Of a stretch of 64,000 nt of DNA, positions 51,814-59,631 are shown piece after piece; position 1 is the first letter of the stretch; every line of letters starts with the position of its first letter. A model generated the notes under the pieces. The model was given only the letters and a program-made list of their open reading frames with translations. It had not been told where the DNA came from and ran no database searches. The position numbers and the translations under genes were made by a program. The DNA lies in contig DASVAS010000003.1 of NCBI GenBank assembly GCA_036376245.1, forward strand, positions 124,001 to 188,000. Direction: 5' to 3'. The stretch is from DATARR01 sp036376245. GTDB taxonomy: Bacteria; Acidobacteriota; Thermoanaerobaculia; Multivoradales; UBA5704.

Positions 51814-51913
51814 GACGGCTCGCCGTCGATTTCCACGGCTTCGGAGCTGTCACATCGCTTCGCCGCTTCCTCTCTCCAGCCTTCCTCTCGCCTTTCCTCG
51901 CCGGGAGAGGGGA

Positions 51914-51993
51914 AAAGGACACCAGGGACACCAAAGACACCAGGGACAGATAAAGGCGCCGTCCTTGAGGTCCCTGGTGTCCTTGGTGTCCTT
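51914..51993. repeat. Hairpin of 9-nt GGACACCAG-type units
   Basis: AAAAGGACACCAGGGACACC on the left is mirrored by GGTGTCCTTGGTGTCCTTTG on the right. Units: GGACACCAG, GGACACCAA, AGACACCAG, GGAC. Same design as the 43848 element with different inner bases. It is followed by a C/G-rich hairpin (about 52002-52040) and lies between convergent genes. Confidence 0.7.
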
Positions 51994-52050
51994 TGACAAA
52001 CTCCCCCTCCTCTCCGGCTGCTGAGAGAGGAGGGCCGGGGATGGTGAGGC

Positions 52051-52617
52051 CTACCGGAACAGCCCCCGCTTCTTGCGCCGCGGACCGTAGAACCGCTCCT
52101 GGTCGTACAGGTCGCCCGCGTAGAAATCGCGGTCGCGGTCCGGGGACGGAGCGTAGTTGCGGTCCCAGCGCTGCCGGACGCCGCTCTCGTACTCGCGGCT
52201 GAACGCCGTGTGGTCGTACGGCAGCAGGACGCCCACATCGTCGCTGTCCAGGGAGTCCACATAGATCCGGTCGTGGTCCTCGTCCAGCCGGGCGGTGCCG
52301 ATGGGCACCAGGACGTGGCGGTGCTCTCCCGTCATTCCTGTATGGGCCATGCCCGGGACGGCGGGAGCGTTGGCGAGCAGGTCGCGGTCGATCTCCACGT
52401 CCAGGTAGCGGACCCGCATGGCCACCGTATCCACCAGCAGATCGTGGACGTCGCCGATCTTGCGGCCGTCCCGCGCGACGATGTCCCAGCCCCGGACGTC
52501 CGGATCGTCGCTGGCGACCTTGTAGTCCTTGAGTTCCTTCAGGGGGGCGATGTTGGCGGTCGCGGTGCCCGCCGCGGCGGCACCGGGCCGGCCGGCGTAA
52601 GCGTCGTCGTTTCTCAT
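52051..52617 (-). CDS. PRC-barrel domain protein
   Basis: A 188-residue soluble protein. A PRC-barrel-like domain at about 28-120 (WDIVARDGRKIGDVHDLLVD, then RYLDVEIDRDLL and HVLVPIGTARLDED) resembles photosynthetic reaction centre H-subunit cytoplasmic domains and RimM-like barrels; in heterotrophs these proteins are stress or envelope associated. The Arg/Asp/Tyr-rich C-terminal tail is probably disordered. The small TM protein gene lies 48 bp upstream on the same strand. Confidence 0.75.
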   Translation of the reverse strand: MRNDDAYAGRPGAAAAGTATANIAPLKELKDYKVASDDPDVRGWDIVARDGRKIGDVHDLLVDTVAMRVRYLDVEIDRDLLANAPAVPGMAHTGMTGEHRHVLVPIGTARLDEDHDRIYVDSLDSDDVGVLLPYDHTAFSREYESGVRQRWDRNYAPSPDRDRDFYAGDLYDQERFYGPRRKKRGLFR

Positions 52618-52665
52618 GGTTGGTTCTCCTGATGGTTCTCCGGATAAGGCGTTCCCGCCGGTTCG

Positions 52666-52875
52666 TCAGGCCGCTTCCGACAACTCGACATCCCAGGCCA
52701 GCGCCGTCGGCGGCGCGACCCGCTCGAGCATCGACGTATGTCCAGCGACGTCCGCCGGGCGGTCGTTGTCGCCCATCTCCACGACGGCCCAGATGATCAG
52801 AGCCAGCAGGATCAGCCCGAGGAGCATCGCCCAGACAGGGATCCCTTTCTTCTTCTCGATCCTGATTTCGGCCAT
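52666..52875 (-). CDS. Small single-TM membrane protein
   Basis: A 69-residue protein with one membrane helix (VWAMLLGLILLALIIWAVVE at 14-33) between a basic N-terminus and an acidic C-terminus. AAGGAGG lies 8 nt before the ATG at 52875. It is probably co-transcribed with the PRC-barrel gene. Function unknown. Confidence 0.65.
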   Translation of the reverse strand: MAEIRIEKKKGIPVWAMLLGLILLALIIWAVVEMGDNDRPADVAGHTSMLERVAPPTALAWDVELSEAA

Positions 52876-52893
52876 CGAACAGCCTCCTTCAAG

Positions 52894-52974
52894 GGGCACC
52901 CGGCGGCCGGCGGACCTGCAGGAGTCTGTCGTCAGGGCAAAGGAGGACCGCCGGAAGGAGGGACCCGGGTGCCC
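52894..52974. other. Interrupted inverted repeat
   Basis: GGGCACCCGG at 52894-52903 and CCGGGTGCCC at 52965-52974 are perfectly complementary, with CCGGCGG and CCGCCGG pairing further in. It overlaps the 5' leader of the small membrane protein gene. The rest of 52876-53100 has no gene that I can support. Confidence 0.5.
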
Positions 52975-53111
52975 GGGGTTGTGTCCCGCCGAGGGGAGGG
53001 GGTTGCAAGGATCGGGCCGGGACCCCTGTGCAGGAGAGGTGTCTTTTCAGTTAGAATCCAAGCCGTAGCTATAAGCTCAAGAGCGGGCGGTTCTCTACGC
53101 AGCGTCGCCCA

Positions 53112-53165
53112 GAGTTAGCGTGGACCTTCAGATCCGGCTAACTCCAAAGAGCGGACTGCCTCTTT
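53112..53165 (+). promoter_or_regulatory. Two consecutive hairpins ahead of the acquired gene pair
   Basis: GAGTTAGC (53112-53119) pairs with GCTAACTC (53137-53144), with GGA/TCC pairing inside. A second stem AAAGAG/CTCTTT follows at about 53146-53165. They lie within 110 bp of the start at 53222, where a leader or attenuator would be. A -10-like TATAAG is at 53070-53075. Confidence 0.4.
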
Positions 53166-53221
53166 AGGCGAGGAACTTGTTTGTAGAGCTGATACTTTTT
53201 GACGCACTAGAGGACAGGACC

Positions 53222-54574
53222 ATGAAGGATAGAGGAGCAACACATGAACTGAGGATCTTCGTCGCGATGCCTGGCACTAGCATGGGGGCAAAGAATCGAC
53301 TCACTCCGGAACAGGTCAAGGACAATCTTTTGATACCCATCAAAGAGAAACTGCAAGAAAAACTTGGCCGGCAAGTCAAACTGGAAATTGAGAAGGACAA
53401 ACTTCGGTCGGGCGTGATTCATGAATCTATGTTTGCAGAAGCTCGGGACTCGGACGTCTATATAGCTGATCTCACTGGTGCAAATCCCAATGTGTATCTT
53501 GAACTTGGTGTCAGATGGGCTCTGCGCGACTACGTAACGGTTCTTATCGCTCAAGGCACCGAAGATCTTAAATTTAACGTACACGCTAATCGCGTCATCC
53601 CCTATAATGCAGGCATTTTGGTTAAAGCCAGGGATAACATTGTCGAAACTATCTGCTCAGGCCTTAATAGTAAAACCTGCGACAGCCCTGTACGCCTTAA
53701 CAGCCGATTCGTCGAGATTCCCAAGACCTCACTAGAGGATCTTGAGGCAAAGATAGAACAGCTAAAAGCCTTACGAGGTAAGGATCTACTCATAGCCGCA
53801 GTAGCCACCAAGACCCCACGTGACCGACTAGATATCCTAAAGCAAGCGGTTGACGCCAATCCGGCACTATCAGAAGCTTGGCTAGAACTCGGGAAAACGC
53901 ATCGGGAACTCGGCGAATATCCTGATGCTGTAGATGCCCTGCAAACTGCCCAGCGGCTCTCCCCTAGGGATGCAGCGCCCTTTCGTGAGCTAGGCGTAGC
54001 TTATAGCAAGCAGGGAAATTCACCACTGGCAGCAAACTCTCTTCGAGAGGCTGTACGTATAGACCCCAACGACATAGAGGCGTGGAGCAATCTAGGCGGA
54101 GCTCTCCGCAGGGTCGGAATGACAAACCCTGCAAACCCCGATAGAAGTAGCCTCAACGAAGCCCGTGACAGTTATGCGAAGGCCCATCTTCTCAACAAGT
54201 TTGATCTTTATTCTGGATTGAATGTGGCTCGCTTGGAACTGCTGTTGTCCAGATGGGAGCCGGAACTCTTGGAGCGAGCTAAAGAAGGATTTAGGAAACA
54301 ATTGTACCTCTGTCGCCATGCGGTTCAGGATAATCCGAAGGACTACTGGCGTCAGTTCGATCTAGCTGATGCTCTCCTGTTCTCTGGCGAGTACAAGGAA
54401 GCACACGAGGTATTCGGCAGGGCCATAAAGCTTATCCCCGAAGGTGCACAACAGGATACTCTTTCCTCAGTTCTTGGTCCCCTCCACTCTTACGTTGATG
54501 CCGGCGTTATCCAAGGAGACCTTCTCACTGAAGTGAAAAAGGCGGTTGATGAGCTGGAAGCTGCCAAGAGGTAA
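53222..54574 (+). CDS. Nucleoside deoxyribosyltransferase/TIR-like domain fused to TPRs
   Basis: A 450-residue cytosolic protein. Residues about 8-135 form a Rossmann-like alpha/beta domain (ELRIFVAMPG at the first strand; DSDVYIADLTGANPNVYLEL) in which Glu94 of the NPNVYLELG motif sits where N-deoxyribosyltransferases and TIR-like NADases keep their catalytic Glu. Residues about 150-205 are a helical linker and about 205-450 are TPR repeats (ALSEAWLELGKTHRELGEYP, DAAPFRELGVAYSKQGNSPL). GC content and codon use (AGA, ATA, TTA codons) differ sharply from the neighbours. With the next gene, 62 nt away, it forms a candidate conflict module: nucleotide- or NAD-acting effector plus protein-interaction platform (inference). 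Confidence 0.65.
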   Translation: MKDRGATHELRIFVAMPGTSMGAKNRLTPEQVKDNLLIPIKEKLQEKLGRQVKLEIEKDKLRSGVIHESMFAEARDSDVYIADLTGANPNVYLELGVRWALRDYVTVLIAQGTEDLKFNVHANRVIPYNAGILVKARDNIVETICSGLNSKTCDSPVRLNSRFVEIPKTSLEDLEAKIEQLKALRGKDLLIAAVATKTPRDRLDILKQAVDANPALSEAWLELGKTHRELGEYPDAVDALQTAQRLSPRDAAPFRELGVAYSKQGNSPLAANSLREAVRIDPNDIEAWSNLGGALRRVGMTNPANPDRSSLNEARDSYAKAHLLNKFDLYSGLNVARLELLLSRWEPELLERAKEGFRKQLYLCRHAVQDNPKDYWRQFDLADALLFSGEYKEAHEVFGRAIKLIPEGAQQDTLSSVLGPLHSYVDAGVIQGDLLTEVKKAVDELEAAKR

Positions 54575-54636
54575 CCCAGCTACCTAGAGAGGTTACGAAT
54601 CATAATCTATTACAGTTGGTTAGGGGTGCCTAAGCT

Positions 54637-56538
54637 ATGGAACTCGACGGTAAACCGACAGATGTGCAGGGAGGCTTGGCCTTAGAACCGCAAACGACAT
54701 CTCAATCAGCATCCCTTTATCAAGCCAACGCTTGTCCTCCGTATCCCACCAGACCCAGGCTCGTCCTACGTATAGGCGTAACTGGTCATCGAATCGACAA
54801 GTTGCCCACAGGGGAACATCTCGATAAGCTCCGGGAATCTATCAGAGTAGCTCTAATCGAGATCAAAAGCATCGTAGCTGAGATATATAATCAACGGAGA
54901 AGAAACAACTACCTGACCTACTCTGATGAAGAGCCGCTCATTCGGCTTGTTTCTCCACTAGCTGAGGGTGCAGATAGACTAGTGGCACAAATAGCTACTG
55001 ATGAAATGGGCTTCGAACTCCAATGCCCACTTCCTTTCTTTGAGGAAGAGTATAAGAAGCAGGACTTCCCCAATTCGGCGGATGAATTCGAAAGACTCCT
55101 CAAAAAAGCGACCTCGGTCTTTCAGCTAGACGGCTCGCATGAATCTGAAGAGAAAAGGCAACTCTCATATCATATGGTAGGCCGAACCGTACTGCGCCAA
55201 TGCGATGTACTACTCGCCGTCTGGAACGGGAATCCTCCTTCCGGCATAGGAGGGACTGCACAGATAATCGATGAGGCTTTAGAATTCGGAGTTCCGGTCG
55301 TCTGGCTCCACACGGATTCTCATGAAAGTTATTTGCTCGAATGCGGAGGCAGGCCCGGACAAGGACCACGAAGAAGCGACATTAGCCTGCTGAGGAAACG
55401 TATCAGAAGAAGCTTTATCTTCCCAAGCAATGACGAACTCGGACCTGCAGACCGGTTCTTTAAGGAGACTCAGCCATCTTATTCACTGGGCTTTGTATTC
55501 AAGCTTTTTCGTCGCTTATTCGTATCCACGTGGCGATGGCCCAAGCTATCTGTACAGGACTTCAGAGAACAGGCCCGCGAGAACTGGAAAGGCACTTGGG
55601 AGATCCTCAGCGAAGCTGAAGCTGAAAAACCCGAGAAAGAGAAGGCGCACCCTCTGGAAACAGGGTACCTTGAGTCATTTGCTTGGGCAGATGGACTAGC
55701 CGACCACTACGCAGATAAATACCGTAGCTCGTTTGTGACAACCTATCTAATGGGGGCATTGGCGATTCTGTTCGCGTTCCTAGGCTTCCCTCCTGAGGCG
55801 CATAACGCGAACCGCTGGACTGAACTGATCCTAATCGGCCTTATCATGGTCGTAATCTACTGGGGTCGACGAAGGGAATGGCACGTCCGTTGGCTGGATT
55901 ACAGAGCGCTCGCTGAGCAGTTTCGCCAGATGCAGTTCCTCTCATTGTTAGGAAGAATCACTTCTTCTTTCCAAATCCCTGTCCATCTAGAAACAAGCAA
56001 TCCTCAAAATAAATGGTTCAACTGGTATTTTCGCGCCGTTGTTCGTGAGGTAGGCCTTGTACGAGCTAAATTCAATGCTTCATACCTAGATGCCTACCGC
56101 CAAGTACTTGCAGGCTGGATTCGGTCTCAAGCGGAATACCATCGCCTAAACGCGGAAAACTACAAAAAACTCCACCGCCGACTTCAGAAATTGTCTCACT
56201 TTCTATTTTGGGTAACTCTCATTTCCTGCATCTTGCATCTCTGCTTCCATATTAAGGAGCTGAGCCTTCCGCTAGGAATTGGTACTATTGTTCTGCCTGC
56301 CTTTGCTGGAGCTTTTGGGGCAATCACTCACATTGGGGAGTTCGAGAGGATTGCTTCACGTTCAGAAGCACTGAAGGCAAATCTAGAGATGCTAGCTTGT
56401 GAACTCCACTGCTTGGGAGAAGACACAACATCCAGAGATCTCGGACAACTCGCCCAGGATTTTTCAAAGATGGCGCTCGACGAATTAGTTGACTGGCGGT
56501 TTTCTTTCCTCAAAAAGGAGCTGGAGCTTCCAGCCTAA
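54637..56538 (+). CDS. SLOG-like sensor domain fused to a four-TM (SLATT-like) segment
   Basis: A 633-residue protein. N-terminal Rossmann-like domain (about 43-230) with RIGVTGHRIDKL at its first strand, SPLAEGADRLVAQIA, and CDVLLAVWNG / GIGGTAQIIDEAL, features of the SLOG (LOG/DprA-like) ligand-binding superfamily. A basic linker follows, then TM helices at about 365-384, 394-410, 521-539 and 545-565 with an intervening helical region (DYRALAEQFRQMQFLSLLGR), as in SLATT/DUF4231-type pore effectors. Same low-GC codon use as the gene upstream. Probably senses a nucleotide-derived signal and perturbs the membrane (inference from the known SLOG-SLATT logic). Confidence 0.65.
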   Translation: MELDGKPTDVQGGLALEPQTTSQSASLYQANACPPYPTRPRLVLRIGVTGHRIDKLPTGEHLDKLRESIRVALIEIKSIVAEIYNQRRRNNYLTYSDEEPLIRLVSPLAEGADRLVAQIATDEMGFELQCPLPFFEEEYKKQDFPNSADEFERLLKKATSVFQLDGSHESEEKRQLSYHMVGRTVLRQCDVLLAVWNGNPPSGIGGTAQIIDEALEFGVPVVWLHTDSHESYLLECGGRPGQGPRRSDISLLRKRIRRSFIFPSNDELGPADRFFKETQPSYSLGFVFKLFRRLFVSTWRWPKLSVQDFREQARENWKGTWEILSEAEAEKPEKEKAHPLETGYLESFAWADGLADHYADKYRSSFVTTYLMGALAILFAFLGFPPEAHNANRWTELILIGLIMVVIYWGRRREWHVRWLDYRALAEQFRQMQFLSLLGRITSSFQIPVHLETSNPQNKWFNWYFRAVVREVGLVRAKFNASYLDAYRQVLAGWIRSQAEYHRLNAENYKKLHRRLQKLSHFLFWVTLISCILHLCFHIKELSLPLGIGTIVLPAFAGAFGAITHIGEFERIASRSEALKANLEMLACELHCLGEDTTSRDLGQLAQDFSKMALDELVDWRFSFLKKELELPA

Positions 56539-56554
56539 CTAGTAGAGAGAACTT

Positions 56555-56581
56555 GGCGGCGATGCTGACAGCAACGCCGCC
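56555..56581 (+). terminator. Strong hairpin at the end of the acquired gene pair
   Basis: GGCGGCG-A-TGCTG-A-CAGCA-A-CGCCGCC folds into a 12-bp stem with one A/A mismatch, 17 nt after the stop at 56538. No U tract follows. It marks the right edge of the low-GC block. Confidence 0.65.
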
Positions 56582-56639
56582 TCGTGTGTGGTCTTCGCCT
56601 TACTTCTGCACCGCCTGAGCTGATTCTCGCTTAGATCCC

Positions 56640-57161
56640 CTACTTCCGCCCCAACTTGAACGTCGCCGTTCCCGTCTCCTTGCCGCCGCCGTAGAACGTC
56701 CAGTCCTCCACCAGCTTGCCGTCCCCGATGGAGATCTTGGCGCCGCGGACGTAGCTGTCCTTGGCGGGATCTAAGTTCGTGCCGCCGTTGAAGGCGAAGA
56801 CCAGCTCGGTGGGGGTGGACTTCGCGGCGTCAAACTTGAAATGCGGCTGGTTTCCGGACGAGCAGTAATGGGTCGCCACCAGCTCGCCGTCCACCATGTG
56901 GTACATGTTGATCATCTCGTGATTGGTGCCCGGGAACATGGTCTCCATGACCACGCTGCCGTTGCCGGTAACACGGTAGATCACACCGCCCGGCATGTTT
57001 TCGTCCGCCGTCCCGGTCCACTCGCCCGCCAGAGTCTTGAGCTTTTCGAAGGCGGTTTTGGGGTCGATCTTCCCGGCAGCCTCGTCTCCCGCCCACGCTC
57101 CCGGGGCCGCCGTGATCAGCGCCGCCACGGCCAGCCCGATGAAAAAGGTTGTCTTCCGCAT
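56640..57161 (-). CDS. Hypothetical exported protein, lipocalin-like
   Basis: A 173-residue protein with a signal peptide (TFFIGLAVAALITAAPGAWA). The mature part starts with a helix, then beta strands with the LAGEWTGTADENMPGGVIYR start and repeated strand motifs, suggestive of a lipocalin/THAP4-like barrel. AAGGAG precedes the ATG at 57161. It lies 20 nt behind the small membrane protein gene and is probably co-transcribed. Ligand unknown. Confidence 0.65.
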   Translation of the reverse strand: MRKTTFFIGLAVAALITAAPGAWAGDEAAGKIDPKTAFEKLKTLAGEWTGTADENMPGGVIYRVTGNGSVVMETMFPGTNHEMINMYHMVDGELVATHYCSSGNQPHFKFDAAKSTPTELVFAFNGGTNLDPAKDSYVRGAKISIGDGKLVEDWTFYGGGKETGTATFKLGRK

Positions 57162-57181
57162 CGCGATTTCTCCTTTCAGTT

Positions 57182-57541
57182 TCAGGAAGCTTTGGGCGAA
57201 GGTTCCGGAGCCTTGCCGTATCTCTGCGTCGCGTAGCCTACGATGAGTCCCACCAGGCTGCCGGGGAGCACGATCTCCCAGAAATAGGGATTGCCCATCA
57301 GCACGACTCCATACGCCAGCAGCCCACCCACGATGACGCCGAACAGGAGGCACAACGGGAGCGACTTCACCTTGCGGGCGAAGAAGCCGATCAGCAGGCC
57401 GGCGACCAATCCTTTGACCGTAGAGCCGATGACGATGCCCAGGAGCTCGGGCCTCGTCTCCGGCGCCGAGAGCAGCGACGTCAGGCCGTCGAAAACACCC
57501 AGGATGCCTCCCAGCAGGAGGCCGAATACCGGTTTGCTCAT
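57182..57541 (-). CDS. Small polytopic membrane protein
   Basis: A 119-residue protein with about four TM helices (VFGLLLGGILGVFDGLTSLL; LLGIVIGSTVKGLVAGLLIG; LPLCLLFGVIVGGLLAYGVV; WEIVLPGSLVGLIVGYATQR). GGAGGGATAGGAG precedes the ATG at 57541. First gene of a pair with the exported lipocalin-like protein. No family assigned. Confidence 0.65.
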   Translation of the reverse strand: MSKPVFGLLLGGILGVFDGLTSLLSAPETRPELLGIVIGSTVKGLVAGLLIGFFARKVKSLPLCLLFGVIVGGLLAYGVVLMGNPYFWEIVLPGSLVGLIVGYATQRYGKAPEPSPKAS

Positions 57542-57614
57542 GTCTCCTATCCCTCCGATAGTGGCGGTCCGTTTCAAGCCGACATCCTTCTATTCAACGT
57601 CCCCGGGATTTCCT

Positions 57615-58619
57615 TTAACGGCCCAGGACCAGGAGCAGGATCGCCCGCATGACGACGTAGGCCAGGATCAGCAGGATCGCCACGCGATGGCGGCGGGCGA
57701 AGCGTCCGGCCCGCTCCAGCAGGCTCTCCCGGTGAGCCCCGACCGGCAGGCCCGCGAGATAGCGGGAGAGATCCGCCGCCAGTTCCTCCACCCGTGGATA
57801 GCGCGCCTCCGGTTCCGCGGCCATGGCCCGGCGGCGGATGGCCTCCAGCGGCCGGGGCGGATCCGCGCCGGCGAGGAGGAACTGGAGGATCGCTCCGAGG
57901 GCCCAGACGTCCGTGCGCTCGTCGATGCGGGCGACGTCGCCGCGCTCCTGCTCGGGGGCCATGTAGCCGGGGGTGCCGAGGATGGTGCCGTGGGCGGTAG
58001 CGCCCCCCAGGGCCACCCTGTCTTTCTCCCCCTCTCCCGGTGAGGGACGAAGGGAGGGGGCGGGCCCATGCGGAAACAATTGGGTCGGGGGGTGAGGGTT
58101 CAGGGCGGGGGGACGTACCTTCGCCACGCCCCAATCCATCACCAGCACCTCTCCGAACGCGCCTACCATCACGTTCTCGGGCTTCAGGTCGCGATGGATG
58201 ACGCCGTGCGCGTGCGCGAAGGCCACGGCTTCGCAGATGCGCTCGAAGGCGCGCAGACGGTCGGTCAGGGAGGCTTCGCGGGCGTAGTCGTCCAGCCGGC
58301 GGCCACGGACGCGCTTCATGGCGTAGTAGGCGCGGCCGTCCGGCAGGAGGCCGGCGTCGTGGACGGGCACGATGCCGGGATGCTCCAGGCGGGCCAGGAC
58401 CTTCGCCTCGCGCAGGAGGCGGTCCACGCTCTCCTGACTCCCCTCGGGGAGCTGGACGACCTTCAGGGCCACCTCGCGGTCGAGCTTGCGGTCCAGGGCG
58501 AGATAGACGGCGCCCATGCCGCCGCGGCCGAGGGGCTCGACGATCTCGTAAGGTGTGCCGGAGAGATCCGGCAGGTCGGCCACTTCGCGGAGATGGCGCA
58601 GGGCCGCGTCGGAGATCAT
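57615..58619 (-). CDS. Membrane-anchored Ser/Thr protein kinase with repeat-derived insert in the activation loop
   Basis: A 334-residue PknB-type kinase: Gly loop GRGGMGAVY (31-39), catalytic Lys53, HRDLKPEN with Asp144, DWG at 162-164 and GTPGYMAPEQ at 215-224; C-terminal TM at about 311-332. Between DWGVAK and GTILGTPGYM lie about 45 residues, of which about 168-200 (NPHPPTQLFPHG, SLRPSPGEGE) are encoded by a half copy of the MITE-like repeat. The DFG motif is DWG, common in this group. The ATG overlaps the stop of the upstream sigma factor gene (ATGA). Confidence 0.85.
   Translation of the reverse strand: MISDAALRHLREVADLPDLSGTPYEIVEPLGRGGMGAVYLALDRKLDREVALKVVQLPEGSQESVDRLLREAKVLARLEHPGIVPVHDAGLLPDGRAYYAMKRVRGRRLDDYAREASLTDRLRAFERICEAVAFAHAHGVIHRDLKPENVMVGAFGEVLVMDWGVAKVRPPALNPHPPTQLFPHGPAPSLRPSPGEGEKDRVALGGATAHGTILGTPGYMAPEQERGDVARIDERTDVWALGAILQFLLAGADPPRPLEAIRRRAMAAEPEARYPRVEELAADLSRYLAGLPVGAHRESLLERAGRFARRHRVAILLILAYVVMRAILLLVLGR
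58021..58100. repeat. MITE-like repeat half copy inside the kinase gene
   Basis: CCCCCTCTCCCGGTGAGGGA, a GGGAGGGGGCGGG arm and GGGTCGGGGGGTGAGGGTTC align with the half copy at 14883. It is in frame and free of stops in the kinase reading frame. Confidence 0.65.
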
Positions 58620-59368
58620 CCCGGATCGACTCCCAGGATCAGCCGGGCCTCGGAGCGGAATTCGTCCTCGGTCGCGGTGAGGTCCCGCAGCTTCTCCAGG
58701 ACGAGGCGGCGGAATTCGCGGCGTGCCGCCGCCAGGTAGTTCGTGATCTGGGTGGTCGGCAGGCCGTGCTCGGCGGCGAGCTCGGCGTAGGTGGGCCGCT
58801 CGGGCGCGTCCGGTCCTTCGAGGTCGTAGCTTTCAAAGAGGCGGAAATGGACCTCCTTGCCGGAGGCCTCGGCCCAGCGGCGGAGATCCTCGACGGCGAG
58901 GCCGAAGAGTGAGCGCACCCACTCGCGATGGAAGTATTCGTCCACGTCGAGCCCCTCGCCGGCGCCGTGACGCAGCAGCTCCGCCTCGGCGCCTTCGAAG
59001 TCGAGGGAGAGCGAGGTCTGTCCGCCGCCCCGCTTGAGACGGCGGGCGGCCTTCCGCTCGTTGGCCGCGAAGCCGTCGAGGCAGGTGCGGAGGTACGTCC
59101 GGAACCGGGCTTTGAGGGGATCGTACCGCTCGAAGGTCCCCTTCGCCAGGGCGGATGCGAAGAACTCCTGGGTGAGGTCTTCGGCGTCTTCGCGGGGGAG
59201 GTTCCACCGCACCCGGAGCACCTTGTAGACCGGCCGCCAATAGGAGGCCACGAGCGCTTCCCACCCTTGCCGGCGCACCTCCGGATCAGCGTCCCGGGCG
59301 GCCGCGAGGACGGAACGACGCGTCAAGGGGAAACGATCCCCGGGACTCCAGGGGCGTGTGTCGCGCAT
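58616..59368 (-). CDS. ECF-like sigma-70 family RNA polymerase sigma factor
   Basis: A 250-residue sigma factor. Region 2 at about 30-95 (WEALVASYWRPVYKVLRVRW, then EDAEDLTQEFFASAL, the DAEDLTQE core element) and a region 4-like helix-turn-helix at about 190-235 (TYAELAAEHGLPTTQITNYL). The region between is longer than in typical ECFs. The next gene, a Ser/Thr kinase, overlaps by 4 nt; sigma factor-kinase pairs suggest kinase-dependent control instead of an anti-sigma factor (inference). Confidence 0.8.
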   Translation of the reverse strand: MRDTRPWSPGDRFPLTRRSVLAAARDADPEVRRQGWEALVASYWRPVYKVLRVRWNLPREDAEDLTQEFFASALAKGTFERYDPLKARFRTYLRTCLDGFAANERKAARRLKRGGGQTSLSLDFEGAEAELLRHGAGEGLDVDEYFHREWVRSLFGLAVEDLRRWAEASGKEVHFRLFESYDLEGPDAPERPTYAELAAEHGLPTTQITNYLAAARREFRRLVLEKLRDLTATEDEFRSEARLILGVDPG

Positions 59369-59420
59369 GGGTGGAACTACTATAGCGCGTCCATCATGGA
59401 GTTGCCTTCGGGGGCGATAC

Positions 59421-59608
59421 GCCCTTCGAGACCTCACCCCCTGTCCCCCTCTCCCATCTCCCTCCCACCCTCCCCCGGGAGAGGGGGAACGATGAGCAGA
59501 CGATCTTGCCTGCGCCGGGTGGGCAAGGGCGCTCACAGGCGTTCCCCCTCTCCCGGTCGGGCGGGAGGGGATTGGGAGAGGGGGACAGGGGGTGAGGTCT
59601 CGAAGGGC
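59421..59608. repeat. MITE-like repeat, full copy
   Basis: GCCCTTCGAGACCTCACCCC and its mirror GGGGTGAGGTCTCGAAGGGC bound a 188-bp element with internal CCCTCTCCC / GGGAGAGGG arms and a GGGGGAACGATGAGCAGACG centre shared with the 16775 copy. It separates the sigma factor and MOSC genes. Confidence 0.85.
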
Positions 59609-59631
59609 AGCCGTCTCAGCCGGCAATGCCG

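Noticed and set aside
53112..53144. Integron attC site
   Set aside because: The arms are in the order GTTAGC...GCTAAC, the reverse of the AAC...GTT arrangement of attC, and no integrase is present.
58021..58100. Frameshift or pseudogene in the kinase
   Set aside because: The repeat-derived insert keeps the frame and all downstream catalytic motifs and the TM helix are intact.
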